DNA of 64,000 bases from Pectobacterium aroidearum (GCF_041228105.1 NZ_CP166097.1:3968001-4032000), one strand, 5' to 3'; positions 1-11,440 are shown, counted from the stretch's first letter. Translations and numbers: made by a program. Notes: a model not told the origin generated them from the letters alone.

Positions 1-1109
1 GGTAATGTAAGTTGTTCAATAACATGTCGATTTACCGCCGCAATATCCGTAAAGCGAATCTGCGACTGCAAAAATGCAGCTACCGCAATTTCATTCGCGG
101 CATTCAATGCCGTCGTGGCCGACTGACCCTGATTACAGGCATCAATTGCCAACTGCAAACAAGGATAGCGCGCATAGTCCGGTGCCAAAAATGTCAACGC
201 ACCAATCTGGCAAAAATCTAACGCTTTTGCGCCAGATGTCACACGCTCGGGATAAGCCATCGCATGAGCAATCGGCGTACGCATATCAGGCGATCCTAGC
301 TGTGCCAGAACGCTGCCATCACGGTAACGCACCATCGAGTGAATCACTGACTGCGGATGAATGATGACTTCCATCTGCTCGGCAGAAGCGTTAAACAACC
401 AGCGCGCTTCGATATATTCCAACCCTTTGTTCATCATCGTGGCGGAATCAACCGAAATTTTGCGCCCCATTGACCAGTTTGGATGTGCACACGCCTGATC
501 CGGCGTCATGTCCGCCAACGCCGACACCGCTGTCTCACGAAACGGTCCGCCAGACCCAGTCAAAATAATCCGTTCGACACCATGCTGCGACAATGAAGCG
601 TAGCCTAATTGACGCTGAATTTGCTCAGGTAAACTCTGAAAAATCGCATTATGTTCGCTATCAATCGGTAAAAGCTGTGCGCCACTTTGCGCTACGGCGT
701 CCATAAAGAGACGTCCACAGGTAACCAGTGATTCTTTATTCGCCAACAAGACCTGTTTTCCGGCATGGATTGCCGCCAGCGTCGGCAATAATCCTGCCGC
801 CCCCACAATCGCGGCCATGACCTGATCGACACCATCCAATGCAGCAAGGTCACACGCCGCTTGTTCCCCCGCCAAAACCTCTGTTTTGCAACCGTATTCC
901 GCCAACTGTTGGCGCAGGGCTGTTGCAGAAACTTCATCGGCCATTGAGGCGTAGGCAGGTTGGAAAGTGAGACACTGCTCCAGCATCAGCTTGACGTTGT
1001 ACCCGGCAGATAACGCGCGTACAGCAAACTTATCGGGATTGGCTTTAATGACTGCCAGAGAACTGACGCCAATAGAGCCAGTGGAACCAAGAATTGTCAG
1101 TTGCTTCAT
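1..1109 (-). CDS. dxr: 1-deoxy-D-xylulose 5-phosphate reductoisomerase, C-terminus cut by window edge
   Basis: Dxr rearranges and reduces DXP to 2-C-methyl-D-erythritol 4-phosphate with NADPH, the committed step of the MEP isoprenoid pathway in the cytoplasm. I translated it from the ATG at 1109 (complement): [14 protein letters not shown] opens the protein, with the nucleotide-binding GSTGSIG at residues 8-14. Further in are LANKESLV, the SGSGGPFR phosphate-binding stretch, [20 protein letters not shown] and the [10 protein letters not shown] loop, all typical of the family. About 369 of the usual ~398 residues are present; the stop lies before base 1. It is the last gene seen of the leftward rpsB-tsf-pyrH-frr-dxr series, 238 bases after frr. 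No frameshift was seen. Identification is secure. Confidence 0.96.
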   Translation of the reverse strand, partial: MKQLTILGSTGSIGVSSLAVIKANPDKFAVRALSAGYNVKLMLEQCLTFQPAYASMADEVSATALRQQLAEYGCKTEVLAGEQAACDLAALDGVDQVMAAIVGAAGLLPTLAAIHAGKQVLLANKESLVTCGRLFMDAVAQSGAQLLPIDSEHNAIFQSLPEQIQRQLGYASLSQHGVERIILTGSGGPFRETAVSALADMTPDQACAHPNWSMGRKISVDSATMMNKGLEYIEARWLFNASAEQMEVIIHPQSVIHSMVRYRDGSVLAQLGSPDMRTPIAHAMAYPERVTSGAKALDFCQIGALTFLAPDYARYPCLQLAIDACNQGQSATTALNAANEIAVAAFLQSQIRFTDIAAVNRHVIEQLTL

Positions 1110-1347
1110 TAAAAATGCTCTGAATAACCGGATTTGATGACAGGAAGGTACACGAGTCTGAGACGATTACCATGATATATCTCTGCTATCGATCACAGTC
1201 ACGACAGCTGCAGACTTATACATAGCAAAAAATTGTTTACTACCCAGAGGGGCTGGCCTTCACCCATTCCTTGTACAAAAAATAAAGCGCCGCCGGAAAA
1301 AGGGGCAAGCCCACACGTTTCCTGCGACGCAATATCTAACAGGCTGA

Positions 1348-1905
1348 TTAGAACTCCATCAGCTCCGCTTCTTTTTCTGCCAGTGCTGTATCTACTTTCT
1401 TGATGAAGTTGTCAGTCAGTTTCTGCACGTCGTCCTGTGCGCGACGTTCTTCATCTTCGCTGATCGCTTTATCTTTCAACAGCGCTTTCAGTTTATCGTT
1501 AGCATCACGGCGCACGTTGCGTACAGAAACACGACCCTGCTCTGCTTCACCACGGACGACCTTGATCAGATCTTTACGGCGTTCTTCTGTCAGAGGTGGC
1601 AACGGAACACGGATTACGGTGCCAGCAGAAGACGGATTCAGGCCAAGATCGGAGGCCATGATTGCTTTCTCAACCGCCGGGCCAAGCGTACGATCGAATA
1701 CCGTGATCGCCAGCGTGCGGGAATCTTCTACGACAACGTTAGCAACCTGACGCAGTGGCGTTGCGCTGCCATAGTATTCAACCTGGATGCCATCGAGAAT
1801 GCTAGGCGATGCACGGCCGGTGCGGATTTTGCTGATCTGGTTTTTAAACGCTTCAACACATTTGTCCATGCGCGTTTCAGCATCTTTTCTGATTTCATTA
1901 GTCAC
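1348..1905 (-). CDS. frr: Ribosome recycling factor
   Basis: RRF splits the post-termination ribosome together with EF-G so that subunits can be reused; it is cytoplasmic and essential. The 185-residue product has the standard length and starts [20 protein letters not shown], a stretch nearly invariant in enterobacteria. The [13 protein letters not shown] and [10 protein letters not shown] segments belong to the long three-helix bundle of domain I. It sits between pyrH and dxr on the same strand, as in E. coli. The 125 bases between pyrH and frr are enough for a separate promoter, but I could not assign one. Confidence 0.98.
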   Translation of the reverse strand: MTNEIRKDAETRMDKCVEAFKNQISKIRTGRASPSILDGIQVEYYGSATPLRQVANVVVEDSRTLAITVFDRTLGPAVEKAIMASDLGLNPSSAGTVIRVPLPPLTEERRKDLIKVVRGEAEQGRVSVRNVRRDANDKLKALLKDKAISEDEERRAQDDVQKLTDNFIKKVDTALAEKEAELMEF

Positions 1906-2030
1906 GTTGTGAACCCTTGAAAACTGGTTGCCTGGCGGACCATGTCAGGACACGATCCGGTGAATAATTAATGCCAGCGCTCGGCTGACGTATGGAGCAA
2001 TACTGACAATATATTACCCCATAATTGACG

Positions 2031-2756
2031 TTACTGGCTGATTAACGTCCCTTCTTTTTCACCCATGACAACACGACGCAGTGCGCCCGGTTTGTTCATG
2101 TTGAAAACACGGATCGGCAAATTATGGTCACGCGCCAGCGTGAACGCAGCAAGATCCATCACTTTCAGTTCACGTTCTAACACTTCCTGATAGGTCAGTG
2201 AATCGTATAACGTTGCTGAAGGATCTTTTACCGGATCGGCAGAATAGACGCCATCGACCTTGGTTGCTTTCAATACGACATCCGCTTCAATCTCGATGCC
2301 GCGCAGGCAAGCTGCAGAATCCGTGGTAAAGAAAGGGTTACCTGTTCCGGCGGAGAAAATCACCACGCGATTATTACGCAGCAGGCTGATCGCTTCCGCC
2401 CAACTGTAGTTATCACAGACGCCATTCAGGGGAATCGCAGACATCAGGCGAGCGTTCACATAGGCACGGTGCAACGCATCACGCATTGCCAGACCATTCA
2501 TGACGGTCGCCAGCATTCCCATGTGGTCGCCCACAACGCGGTTCATACCCGCTTTAGCCAGACCCGCGCCACGAAACAGGTTACCACCGCCGATAACCAC
2601 ACCGACCTGAATGCCTAACTCAACCAGTTCTTTCACTTCCTGAGCCATGCGATCCAGAATGCTCGCATCGATACCAAAACCTTCAGTTCCCTGTAAAGCT
2701 TCGCCACTGAGCTTCAGCAGGATTCGTTGATAGACGGGTTTTGCATTGGTTGCCAT
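2031..2756 (-). CDS. pyrH: UMP kinase (uridylate kinase)
   Basis: PyrH phosphorylates UMP to UDP with ATP and is a control point of pyrimidine synthesis, activated by GTP and inhibited by UTP in enterobacteria. The 241-residue protein has the amino-acid-kinase fold signatures: KLSGEALQG near residues 15-23 and GGGNLFRG at 56-63. [13 protein letters not shown] further on is the UMP/phosphate-binding loop. It follows tsf, separated by a strong terminator hairpin at 2881-2900, so it probably has its own promoter in the ~115 bases upstream of its ATG. Length and start match the E. coli enzyme. Confidence 0.98.
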   Translation of the reverse strand: MATNAKPVYQRILLKLSGEALQGTEGFGIDASILDRMAQEVKELVELGIQVGVVIGGGNLFRGAGLAKAGMNRVVGDHMGMLATVMNGLAMRDALHRAYVNARLMSAIPLNGVCDNYSWAEAISLLRNNRVVIFSAGTGNPFFTTDSAACLRGIEIEADVVLKATKVDGVYSADPVKDPSATLYDSLTYQEVLERELKVMDLAAFTLARDHNLPIRVFNMNKPGALRRVVMGEKEGTLISQ

Positions 2757-2875
2757 GGTGTTCTTATCCTACAGGCTGTCGTCGTATTGGGGGGTTGTAA
2801 ACATCAAAACTGTTCCACCCGACTCCCTATCTGAATGCAGGAAGCCAAGCGAACTAAAACTATTGGGGCTGGATA

Positions 2876-2900
2876 AAAAGGAACCGCCAACTGGCGGCTC
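2876..2900 (-). terminator. Rho-independent terminator after tsf
   Basis: On the minus strand the arms GAGCCGCC (2900-2893) and GGCGGTTC (2888-2881) pair with one G-T wobble around a 4-base loop, and a CCTTTTT run follows. It lies 15 bases beyond the tsf stop. The plus strand also reads into nine T, so the structure looks bidirectional. Confidence 0.85.
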
Positions 2901-2914
2901 TTTTTTTTTACTGA

Positions 2915-3766
2915 TTAAGACTGCTTACTCATCGCTGCAACTTCAGCAGCAAAGTCAGTCTCAACTTTCTCAATACCTTCACCCACTTCGAAACGGATGA
3001 AGTTAGTCACGTCAGCATTGTGCTCTTTCAGCAGCTGACCAACAGATTTGGCTGGATCCATAACGAAAGGTTGACCAGTCAGAGAAACTTCGCCGGTGAA
3101 TTTCTTCATACGGCCTTCAACCATTTTCTCTGCGATTTCTTTCGGCTTGCCAGACTGCATCGCGATTTCCAGCTGAACCTGGTACTCTTTATCTACCACT
3201 TCAGCGGACACGTCTTCAGGCTTAACGAATTCAGGTTTGCTTGCAGCAACGTGCATAGCCAGGTGTTTAACCAGCTCTTCGTCAGCGCCTTTAGCAGCAA
3301 CCAGAACACCGATGCGCGCACCGTGCTGGTAGTTACCCAGAACTTCGCCTTCCAGAGCAGAAACACGACGAATGTTGATGTTCTCACCGATTTTCGCAAC
3401 CAGCGCAACACGCTCTTCTTCGAACTGTGCTTTCAGCACGTCAACATCAGTGATTTTGCCTGCAACTGCAGCGTCCAGTACTTTGTCAGCAAATGCCTGG
3501 AAACCACCATCTTTAGCAACGAAGTCGGTCTGGCAGTTAACTTCCAGAATCACAGCGTAGTTACCGTCGATCTTAGTCTTGATTACGCCATCAGCAGCAA
3601 CGTTACCTGCTTTCTTCGCCGCTTTGATCGCGCCGGATTTACGCATGTTTTCGATTGCCAGCTCGATGTCGCCGTTAGCTTCAACCAGCGCTTTCTTACA
3701 TTCCATCATGCCCGCAGCGGTACGCTCACGCAGCTCTTTTACCAGGGATGCGGTAATTTCAGCCAT
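2915..3766 (-). CDS. tsf: Translation elongation factor Ts
   Basis: EF-Ts is the nucleotide exchange factor that regenerates EF-Tu-GTP. I place the start at the ATG at 3766, giving [20 protein letters not shown] and 283 residues as in E. coli; an upstream in-frame extension to 3811 has no support. GAGGA lies 8 bases before this ATG. The N-terminal UBA-like domain (about residues 1-55) is followed by the TDFVAK motif of the core that inserts between EF-Tu domains. It is downstream of rpsB, separated by 134 bases containing an internal hairpin, and ends at a strong terminator, so rpsB-tsf forms the expected two-gene operon. Confidence 0.98.
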   Translation of the reverse strand: MAEITASLVKELRERTAAGMMECKKALVEANGDIELAIENMRKSGAIKAAKKAGNVAADGVIKTKIDGNYAVILEVNCQTDFVAKDGGFQAFADKVLDAAVAGKITDVDVLKAQFEEERVALVAKIGENINIRRVSALEGEVLGNYQHGARIGVLVAAKGADEELVKHLAMHVAASKPEFVKPEDVSAEVVDKEYQVQLEIAMQSGKPKEIAEKMVEGRMKKFTGEVSLTGQPFVMDPAKSVGQLLKEHNADVTNFIRFEVGEGIEKVETDFAAEVAAMSKQS

Positions 3767-3826
3767 TCTAAAATCCTCGGAAGATTTGTTCTGCCCGGTC
3801 GTCACGACCAAACAGCTTTAAAAGTG

Positions 3827-3850
3827 AAAAAGGGGCCATAAAAAGGCCCC
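3827..3850 (-). terminator. Intercistronic hairpin between rpsB and tsf
   Basis: On the minus strand GGGGCC (3850-3845), a TTTTTAT loop and GGCCCC (3837-3832) are followed by TTTTTC. This is terminator-like but lies inside the rpsB-tsf operon. It is likely a partial terminator or processing site that sets the S2 to EF-Ts ratio. Confidence 0.7.
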
Positions 3851-3900
3851 TAACCAAACTAGTACTACCTGGTTAATAAGGGCTCAGCGAGCCAGACTTA

Positions 3901-4807
<907 letters not shown>

Positions 4808-4813
4808 GCGCGC

Positions 4814-4843
4814 TTTATACCATAAATCCCCCTACGACACCAA
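4814..4843 (-). promoter_or_regulatory. Predicted rpsB promoter with GC-rich discriminator
   Basis: On the minus strand TTGGTG (4843-4838) and TATAAA (4819-4814), or GTATAA one base upstream with a 17-base spacer, form a sigma-70 promoter. They are followed by GCGCGCCG. Such a GC-rich discriminator is typical of stringently controlled ribosomal promoters and is conserved at rpsB in gammaproteobacteria. Confidence 0.7.
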
Positions 4844-4881
4844 CATTTGTTATTCATTAGTCCACGAATCAGAATGATAGT

Positions 4882-4911
4882 TTGGCAAGCCAGCGGCATG
4901 ACTGGTAACAT
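4882..4911 (+). promoter_or_regulatory. Candidate map promoter
   Basis: TTGGCA (4882-4887) and TAACAT (4906-4911) with an 18-base spacer lie 60 bases before the map start. They are divergent from the rpsB promoter within the same 345-base spacer. Confidence 0.45.
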
Positions 4912-4971
4912 AAGTTATTAGTTATTCATCTTAATTCTCGTGTCTTAAATGGCACCTGCGGACAACCACCA

Positions 4972-5766
4972 ATGGCAATTTCAATTAAAACTCCTGAAGA
5001 CATCGAAAAAATGCGCGTCGCTGGCCGTCTGGCTGCCGAAGTCCTGGAAATCATCGAACCCCACGTGGTGCCGGGCGTGAGTACTGCTGAATTAGACAGA
5101 ATCTGCCACGATCATATCACCAACAAGCAGCAGGCCATTTCTGCTTGCCTGGGCTACCACGGTTTCCCGAAGTCCGTCTGCATCTCTATCAATGAAGTGG
5201 TATGCCACGGAATTCCTAGCGACGAGCGTATTTTAAAAGATGGCGATATCGTCAATATCGACGTCACTGTCATCAAAGACGGCTTCCACGGCGATACATC
5301 AAAAATGTTCATCGCTGGCAAACCAACTATTCTGGGCGAGCGCCTCTGCCGCATCACGCAGGAAAGCCTCTATCTGGCGCTGAAAATGGTTAAACCTGGT
5401 ATTCGCCTGCGCACGCTGGGCAAAGCGATCCAGCAGTTTGCGGAAGGGAACAACTTCTCTGTAGTGCGTGAGTATTGCGGTCACGGTATCGGCAAGGGGT
5501 TCCACGAAGAACCACAGGTTCTGCACTACGATGCGGATGACGGCGGCGTGGTGCTGCAGGCGGGTATGGCATTTACGATCGAGCCGATGCTCAATGCCGG
5601 TGATTTCCGTATTCGTACGATGAAAGACGGCTGGACGGTAAAAACCAAAGATCGCAGCTTGTCGGCACAGTACGAGCATACTATTGTGGTAACCGATAAC
5701 GGCTGCGAAATAATGACGTTGCGAAAGGATGACACCATCCCCAACATCATCACGCATGAACAGTAA
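4972..5766 (+). CDS. map: Type I methionine aminopeptidase
   Basis: Map removes the initiator methionine from nascent proteins with a small second residue; it is essential and cytoplasmic. The 264-residue pita-bread-fold protein shows the metal-site blocks: VVCHGIP (substrate His), NIDVTVIKDGFHGDTSKMF (two Asp ligands), GHGIGKGFHEEP (His ligand), EPMLNAG (Glu ligand) and the final Glu in YEHTIVV. Start and length agree with E. coli Map. It is divergent from rpsB and ends in a strong terminator almost touching glnD. Confidence 0.98.
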   Translation: MAISIKTPEDIEKMRVAGRLAAEVLEIIEPHVVPGVSTAELDRICHDHITNKQQAISACLGYHGFPKSVCISINEVVCHGIPSDERILKDGDIVNIDVTVIKDGFHGDTSKMFIAGKPTILGERLCRITQESLYLALKMVKPGIRLRTLGKAIQQFAEGNNFSVVREYCGHGIGKGFHEEPQVLHYDADDGGVVLQAGMAFTIEPMLNAGDFRIRTMKDGWTVKTKDRSLSAQYEHTIVVTDNGCEIMTLRKDDTIPNIITHEQ

Positions 5767-5771
5767 ACACT

Positions 5772-5796
5772 AAGCCGGCAATGCCGGCTTTTTTTT
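5772..5796 (+). terminator. Rho-independent terminator after map
   Basis: Perfect 8-bp stem AAGCCGGC (5772-5779) / GCCGGCTT (5783-5790), loop AAT, then a T run to 5796. It ends only about 10 bases before the glnD ATG. Confidence 0.9.
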
Positions 5797-5806
5797 GGGC
5801 TGCGCT

Positions 5807-8521
5807 ATGACAGATAACCGCTTTTCGCCAGACAGTACGCCACCTGACGTGTCCTCACCAAACAGCCCTGCAGACATCATAGCATCCGTACAGCTCCCCG
5901 CATCACCGCTGACCTACGCGGATGACATGCTGAACTGCCAGACGCTAAAACAGCAGTTGGAACTGTTTCAGCTTTGGCTCGGTTCAGAATTCCGCTCCGG
6001 CGTTAGCGCGGAAAAGCTCATTGATGCCAGAACCTTGTTCATCGATCGCCTGTTGCAGCGGCTGTGGTACTTCTACGGTTTTGAAAATATCGCCCAAACC
6101 TCGCTGGTCGCCGTAGGCGGATATGGCCGCGGTGAACTGCACCCACTTTCTGATATCGACGTGCTGGTATTAAGCCAGACGGCGCTGAGTGAGGAACATT
6201 CCCAACGCGTCGGCCAATTCATCACCCTGCTGTGGGATCTGAAACTGGAAGTCGGTCATAGCGTCAGAACGCTGGAAGAGTGCTTACAGGAAGGGCGTGC
6301 CGATATTTCCGTCGCAACCAATCTGATCGAATCACGCATGATATGCGGCGACGTCGCCCTGTTTCTCACGCTGCAAAAACACGTATTCAGCGATGAGTTT
6401 TGGCCGTCATCCGCGTTTTTTCCGGCAAAAATCGCCGAACAACAGGAACGCCATCAACGCTATCACAGCACCAGCTACAATCTGGAGCCCGACATCAAGA
6501 GCAGCCCAGGCGGGCTACGCGATATTCACACGCTGCTGTGGGTCGCAAGACGCCACTTCGGCGCCACCTCGCTGAATGAGATGGTGGGGTTCGGCTTCCT
6601 GACAGAGGCCGAACGTAAAGAGCTGAACGAATGCCAAAGCTTTTTGTGGCGCATCCGTTTCGCTCTGCATCTGATCCTGCCGCGTTACGACAACCGGCTG
6701 CTGTTCGACAGGCAGCTTAACGTCGCACAGCTGTTGCAATATCAGGGCGAAGGCAACACGCCAGTAGAGCGCATGATGAAGGATTTCTACCGTATGACGC
6801 GTCGCGTCAGCGAGTTGAACCAGATGCTGTTGCAGCTCTTTGACGAAGCGATTCTGGCACTGGATGCGAGCGAGAAGCCTCGTCCGATTGACGATGAATT
6901 CCAGCTACGCGGGAATCTGGTGGATCTGCGTGATGAAAACCTGTTCATTAAAAAACCAGAAGCCATCATGCGCATGTTCTACCTGATGGTGCGTAACCGT
7001 GACATCAGCGGTATTTACTCCACCACGTTGCGCCAATTGCGCCATGCACGTCGTCACCTCGCCAGCCCGCTCTGCACCATCCCGGAAGCGCGTCAGCTAT
7101 TCATGAATATTCTGCGCCACCCGCATGCGGTGAGCCGTGCGCTGCTGCCAATGCATCGCCACAGCGTGCTGTGGGCGTACATGCCGCTGTGGGGAAACAT
7201 TGTCGGTCAAATGCAATTCGATCTGTTCCATGCCTATACGGTGGATGAGCACACGATTCGCGTCCTACTCAAGCTGGAAAGCTTCGCCGACGAGGAAACG
7301 CGGCCACAGCATCCACTGTGCGTAGAACTCTACCCTCGCCTGCCTCAGCCCGAATTATTGCTGCTGGCCGCCCTGTTCCACGATATTGCGAAAGGCCGCG
7401 GCGGCGATCACTCTGAACTGGGTGCGCAGGACGTGCTGGAATTTGCCGCACTACACGGGCTGAACTCACGCGAAGCACAACTGGTTTCCTGGCTGGTGCG
7501 CTGCCACCTGCTGATGTCCGTCACCGCCCAGCGTCGCGATATTCAGGATCCTACCGTGATTCAGCAATTTGCTACGGAAGTGCAAAGCGAAACCCGCTTG
7601 CGCTATCTGGTCAGCCTGACGGTTGCGGATATCTGCGCCACCAATGAAACGTTGTGGAATAGCTGGAAGCAAAGCCTGTTGCGTGAACTCTATTTCGCGA
7701 CGGAGAAACAGCTGCGCCGCGGCATGCAAAATACGCCGGATTTACGCGAACGCGTCCGACACCACCGCTTGCAGGCGCTAGCATTGCTGCGTATGGATAA
7801 CATTGACGAAGAAGCGTTGCACCACATCTGGAGCCGCTGTCGAGCTGATTATTTCCTACGCCACTCGCCAAACCAACTTGCCTGGCACGCGCGCCACTTG
7901 CTGGAGCATGATGTCAACAAACCGCTGGTGCTGATCAGTCATCAGGCCAGCCGTGGCGGTACAGAGATCTTTATCTGGAGCCCAGATCGACCCTATCTTT
8001 TCGCGGCGGTCGCCGGCGAGTTAGATCGACGTAACCTCAGCGTGCACGACGCGCAGATTTTTACCAGCCGTGACGGCATGGCAATGGATACGTTTATCGT
8101 ACTGGAACCCGACGGCAGCCCGCTGGCGCAGGATCGGCATGAAATGATACGCCACGCGCTGGAACAGGCGCTGACACAGCGGCATTATCAACACCCACGC
8201 GTACGCCGACCGTCGCCTAAGCTGCGCCACTTTAGTGTGCCAACAGAAGTCAACTTCCTGCCGACACATACGGACAGACGCAGCTATATGGAGCTTAGCG
8301 CGCTCGATCAACCGGGGCTGCTGGCACGTATTGGTGAGATTTTTGCCGATCTCAACCTGTCGTTGCACGGCGCTCGCATTTCTACGATCGGTGAACGGGT
8401 GGAGGATCTTTTCATTCTGGCCGACAGTGACAGACGGGCATTAAAGCCGGAATTACGCCTTAAATTGCAAGAACGGTTGACAGAAGCCCTTAACCCAAAC
8501 GATAAAGTACCATTGAGTTAA
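5807..8521 (+). CDS. glnD: Bifunctional uridylyltransferase/uridylyl-removing enzyme GlnD
   Basis: GlnD senses glutamine and adds or removes UMP on PII proteins (GlnB, GlnK), setting glutamine synthetase activity and Ntr gene expression. From the ATG at 5807 the product has 904 residues (E. coli 890). The nucleotidyltransferase motif [17 protein letters not shown] is near residues 104-120. The HD hydrolase motif [17 protein letters not shown] is near 520-537. Two C-terminal ACT domains (about 724-795 and 827-900) bind glutamine. An in-frame TTG at 5795 lies inside the upstream terminator T-run and is an unlikely start. The Shine-Dalgarno is poor, so the exact start is less certain than the identity. 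map-glnD-dapD order matches E. coli. Confidence 0.96.
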   Translation: MTDNRFSPDSTPPDVSSPNSPADIIASVQLPASPLTYADDMLNCQTLKQQLELFQLWLGSEFRSGVSAEKLIDARTLFIDRLLQRLWYFYGFENIAQTSLVAVGGYGRGELHPLSDIDVLVLSQTALSEEHSQRVGQFITLLWDLKLEVGHSVRTLEECLQEGRADISVATNLIESRMICGDVALFLTLQKHVFSDEFWPSSAFFPAKIAEQQERHQRYHSTSYNLEPDIKSSPGGLRDIHTLLWVARRHFGATSLNEMVGFGFLTEAERKELNECQSFLWRIRFALHLILPRYDNRLLFDRQLNVAQLLQYQGEGNTPVERMMKDFYRMTRRVSELNQMLLQLFDEAILALDASEKPRPIDDEFQLRGNLVDLRDENLFIKKPEAIMRMFYLMVRNRDISGIYSTTLRQLRHARRHLASPLCTIPEARQLFMNILRHPHAVSRALLPMHRHSVLWAYMPLWGNIVGQMQFDLFHAYTVDEHTIRVLLKLESFADEETRPQHPLCVELYPRLPQPELLLLAALFHDIAKGRGGDHSELGAQDVLEFAALHGLNSREAQLVSWLVRCHLLMSVTAQRRDIQDPTVIQQFATEVQSETRLRYLVSLTVADICATNETLWNSWKQSLLRELYFATEKQLRRGMQNTPDLRERVRHHRLQALALLRMDNIDEEALHHIWSRCRADYFLRHSPNQLAWHARHLLEHDVNKPLVLISHQASRGGTEIFIWSPDRPYLFAAVAGELDRRNLSVHDAQIFTSRDGMAMDTFIVLEPDGSPLAQDRHEMIRHALEQALTQRHYQHPRVRRPSPKLRHFSVPTEVNFLPTHTDRRSYMELSALDQPGLLARIGEIFADLNLSLHGARISTIGERVEDLFILADSDRRALKPELRLKLQERLTEALNPNDKVPLS

Positions 8522-8549
8522 TTTTTACAATCAGGAAAGAGAAATCAGG

Positions 8550-9377
8550 ATGCACCAACAACTACAGAACATCATTGAGACGGCTTTCGAGCGCCGCGCT
8601 GAAATCACTCCGGCAAACGCAGATACCGTTACGCGTGAAGCCGTCAATCAGGCTATCAGCCTGCTGGATAGCGGCGCTCTGCGCGTTGCAGAGAAAATCG
8701 ACGGCCAGTGGGTTACCCATCAGTGGCTGAAGAAAGCCGTACTGCTCTCTTTCCGTATTAACGACAACCAGGTGATGGAAGGTTCGGAAACGCGTTATTA
8801 CGACAAAGTGCCGATGAAATTTGCGAACTATGACGAAGCCCGCTTCCAACGTGAAGGGTTCCGTGTAGTGCCGCCAGCAAGCGTGCGTCAGGGTGCGTTT
8901 ATTGCTCGTAATACCGTACTGATGCCGTCTTACGTCAACATCGGTGCTTACGTTGATGAAGGCTCAATGGTGGATACCTGGGCAACCGTTGGTTCTTGTG
9001 CCCAGATCGGTAAAAACGTTCACCTGTCCGGCGGCGTAGGCATCGGCGGTGTTCTGGAGCCGCTGCAGGCGAACCCAACCATCATCGAAGACAACTGCTT
9101 CATCGGCGCACGTTCTGAAGTGGTAGAAGGCGTGATCGTGGAAGAAGGCTCCGTTATCTCCATGGGCGTGTTCATCGGCCAAAGCACCCGCATTTACGAT
9201 CGTGAAACTGGCGAAATCCACTATGGTCGCGTACCGGCTGGCTCCGTTGTAGTTTCCGGCAACCTGCCGTCCAAAGATGGTAGCTACAGCCTGTACTGTG
9301 CCGTTATTGTGAAGAAAGTGGATGCGAAAACCCGCGGCAAAGTGGGTATCAATGAGTTATTACGCACCATCGACTAA
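8550..9377 (+). CDS. dapD: 2,3,4,5-tetrahydropyridine-2,6-dicarboxylate N-succinyltransferase
   Basis: DapD transfers succinyl from succinyl-CoA to tetrahydrodipicolinate in the diaminopimelate/lysine pathway, feeding peptidoglycan and lysine synthesis. The 275-residue protein has the left-handed beta-helix hexapeptide region visible as [20 protein letters not shown] and the [18 protein letters not shown] block. The start has an AGGAAAGAG/CAGG ribosome-binding region and lies 28 bases after glnD. A strong terminator follows. Length is within one residue of the E. coli enzyme. Confidence 0.98.
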   Translation: MHQQLQNIIETAFERRAEITPANADTVTREAVNQAISLLDSGALRVAEKIDGQWVTHQWLKKAVLLSFRINDNQVMEGSETRYYDKVPMKFANYDEARFQREGFRVVPPASVRQGAFIARNTVLMPSYVNIGAYVDEGSMVDTWATVGSCAQIGKNVHLSGGVGIGGVLEPLQANPTIIEDNCFIGARSEVVEGVIVEEGSVISMGVFIGQSTRIYDRETGEIHYGRVPAGSVVVSGNLPSKDGSYSLYCAVIVKKVDAKTRGKVGINELLRTID

Positions 9378-9384
9378 ACTAGAA

Positions 9385-9413
9385 ACGGCGGGTTAATCAC
9401 CCGCCGTTTTTTT
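9385..9413 (+). terminator. Rho-independent terminator after dapD
   Basis: Perfect 9-bp stem ACGGCGGGT (9385-9393) / ACCCGCCGT (9399-9407), loop TAATC, followed by T7. Confidence 0.92.
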
Positions 9414-9507
9414 ATGTACGAACGATAAGTTATTTATATGTTCCCTAAATACTTCGGTATGGCGGGTATAAACAGCGTAGGTTCTCGCTGGCATGATAAT
9501 CAGGACT

Positions 9508-9632
<125 letters not shown>

Positions 9633-9657
9633 ATATAGAAACCGAGAAGGTGACGCT

Positions 9658-10047
9658 ATGTATGACAATCTAAAAAGCCTGGGCATTACCAATCCCGATG
9701 ATATCGATCGCTATAGCCTGCGTCAGGAAGCGAACAACGACATCCTGAAGATCTATTTTCGTAAAGATAAGGGAGAATTTTTCGCCAAAAGCGTGAAATT
9801 CAAATATCCACGTCAGCGTAAGACCATCGTGGCAGACAACAGCGGGCAGGGCTATAAAGAGATCAACGAGATCAGCCCAAATCTGCGCTATGTGATTGAT
9901 GAGTTAGACAAGATCTGCCAACAGGAACAGGTTGAAGTCGATCTGAAACGCAAAATCCTTGACGATCTGCGTCATCTGGAAAGCGTCGTTTCCAACAAGA
10001 TTACCGAAATCGAAGCGGATTTAGAGAAGCTGACCAAGAATCGCTAA
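9658..10047 (+). CDS. yaeH: UPF0325 family protein YaeH
   Basis: YaeH is a conserved cytoplasmic protein of unknown function. I set the start at the ATG at 9658 ([20 protein letters not shown]), preceded by AAGGTGA; an upstream in-frame ATG at 9622 falls inside the intergenic repeat. The 129-residue product is highly charged, with [20 protein letters not shown] and a C-terminal stretch rich in Lys and Glu that looks helical, and it is close to the E. coli protein along its length. It is the last gene of the 4-min-type block; the next genes belong to a different E. coli region. Confidence 0.93.
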   Translation: MYDNLKSLGITNPDDIDRYSLRQEANNDILKIYFRKDKGEFFAKSVKFKYPRQRKTIVADNSGQGYKEINEISPNLRYVIDELDKICQQEQVEVDLKRKILDDLRHLESVVSNKITEIEADLEKLTKNR

Positions 10048-10077
10048 ACACGATCATCGCTAACAGGCCGCAACGAA

Positions 10078-10106
10078 AACGGGAGCACGACTGGCTCCCG
10101 TTTCTC
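10078..10106. terminator. Bidirectional terminator between yaeH and yqcA
   Basis: AACGGGAGC (10078-10086) and GCTCCCGTT (10094-10102) form a perfect 9-bp stem with a 7-base loop. T-rich sequence follows on both strands (TTTCTC on plus, TTTTCG on minus). It separates two convergent genes. Confidence 0.75.
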
Positions 10107-10120
10107 ATTTCAATATCGCA

Positions 10121-10576
10121 TTACTGCGCATCAACCAAGTCTGCCCATCCTTCAACCCACGGACATGAAATCACTTCCGGTTCAGGATGTTCGACGGCAT
10201 CAATGTCCAAAACATCTCCCAGACGCTTAGCACCGATTTCCTGCAATAGTGCATCGAAAAGATGCCCACCCGCGCAGAAATTCGGGTAACTGCTGTCACC
10301 CAACGCGATCACGCCATAGCGCAGCGCAGGCTGGTAACCGCCTTTATCACGCAGTGCGGCGTAAAGTGGAACGATAGAATCAGGTAGTTGGCCTTGTCCC
10401 GTCGTCGACGTTACAACTAAAACCGTCTGCTCGCGATAGTCCAGCCAGGATTCCAGCGTCGCATCTTCAAAGACCTTAACCTCATGGCCACGCTCCCTGA
10501 GGATATTTTCGGCTTCTTCGGCCACCAGCAATGCATTCCCGTAGACCGTACCAACAAAAATACCAATCTGCGCCAT
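10121..10576 (-). CDS. yqcA: Flavodoxin YqcA
   Basis: YqcA is a short-chain flavodoxin binding FMN, a low-potential electron carrier whose partner is not firmly known. The 151-residue protein has the phosphate-binding loop [13 protein letters not shown] near residues 8-20, the [11 protein letters not shown] flavin loop and the [11 protein letters not shown] segment. It is the first gene of a leftward series and lies downstream of truC, as in E. coli; a truC-yqcA operon is plausible but the 78-base gap leaves room for its own signals. Confidence 0.95.
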   Translation of the reverse strand: MAQIGIFVGTVYGNALLVAEEAENILRERGHEVKVFEDATLESWLDYREQTVLVVTSTTGQGQLPDSIVPLYAALRDKGGYQPALRYGVIALGDSSYPNFCAGGHLFDALLQEIGAKRLGDVLDIDAVEHPEPEVISCPWVEGWADLVDAQ

Positions 10577-10654
10577 GCTTCTGACTCCCTTTTGAATTCG
10601 ATGTGTTTGATATAAAAGCTATACAAAAGCTATATAAAAGTAATGCGGCAGATA

Positions 10655-11440
10655 TTACCCGATGAAATGCTCGCTATCCTGACCCGAGTCGGCGGGAAAC
10701 TCAACCCCTTCAAAATCAGGGAGAATGCCCTGCCAGCCAAACTGAGTCATCACGCCCTGCCACGGCGCATCCCAGCGAGCTTGCAACGTCAATGGCTGTT
10801 CGCTCACTGGATGATTCAGCTGTAGCTCGCTGGCATGCAGCATAAGCCTGCCGCAGGAGAAATGCGTCTCCATGCCGCGGTTGTGTCGCAGGTCGCCGTG
10901 CGCGGTATCGCCGATAATCGGATGACGAAGGTGTGACATATGGCGACGGAGCTGATGCTTACGCCCGGTCTGCGGCTTCAGTTCCATCAGACTGTAGCGT
11001 GCCGTTGGGTAACGACCGATGGCAACCGGCATTTCGACCTGCGCCAAAGAACGATAATGCGTGACGGCAGGCTGCGGTGCCTTATCAGGATTAGTGAACT
11101 TGTCGGCGATCTTGTCCAGCTCTTCGGTGAGTGCATAGTCGATCACGCCGTCATCCAGCACATAGCCCCGTACAACGGCATGATACATTTTCTGCATCTG
11201 GTGTGATTCAAACTGCTGGGATAACGCACGGGCCACCTCGCTGGACAGCGCGAGCAGCAACACGCCGGATGTCGGCCTGTCGAGACGATGGACGGTATAC
11301 ACGTGCTGGCCGATCTGATCGCGCACGGTCTGCATCACCACGACCTTTTCTTTGCGATCCAGCCAGCTACGGTGGACTAACCAGCCGCTGGGTTTATTAA
11401 CGGCGACCAGATGCTCATCCTGATAAATAATCTCAAGCAT
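10655..11440 (-). CDS. truC: tRNA pseudouridine(65) synthase TruC
   Basis: TruC makes pseudouridine at position 65 of certain tRNAs. Starting at the ATG at 11440 (MLEIIYQDEHLVAVNKPSGW) the product is 261 residues, matching E. coli; a longer in-frame ORF reaches 11548 but has no homology upstream. The RluA-family active site HRLDRPTSG places the catalytic Asp at residue 54, and GRKHQLRRHMSHLRHPIIGD is the conserved downstream motif. The ATG overlaps the yqcC stop by 8 bases (ATGCTTGA), implying translational coupling. An ATG at 11455 is an alternative start. Confidence 0.95.
   Translation of the reverse strand: MLEIIYQDEHLVAVNKPSGWLVHRSWLDRKEKVVVMQTVRDQIGQHVYTVHRLDRPTSGVLLLALSSEVARALSQQFESHQMQKMYHAVVRGYVLDDGVIDYALTEELDKIADKFTNPDKAPQPAVTHYRSLAQVEMPVAIGRYPTARYSLMELKPQTGRKHQLRRHMSHLRHPIIGDTAHGDLRHNRGMETHFSCGRLMLHASELQLNHPVSEQPLTLQARWDAPWQGVMTQFGWQGILPDFEGVEFPADSGQDSEHFIG

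Noticed and set aside
3020..3841. 273-codon plus-strand ORF opposite tsf
   Set aside because: Antisense shadow of tsf; it continues through the rpsB-tsf hairpin and has no start signals.
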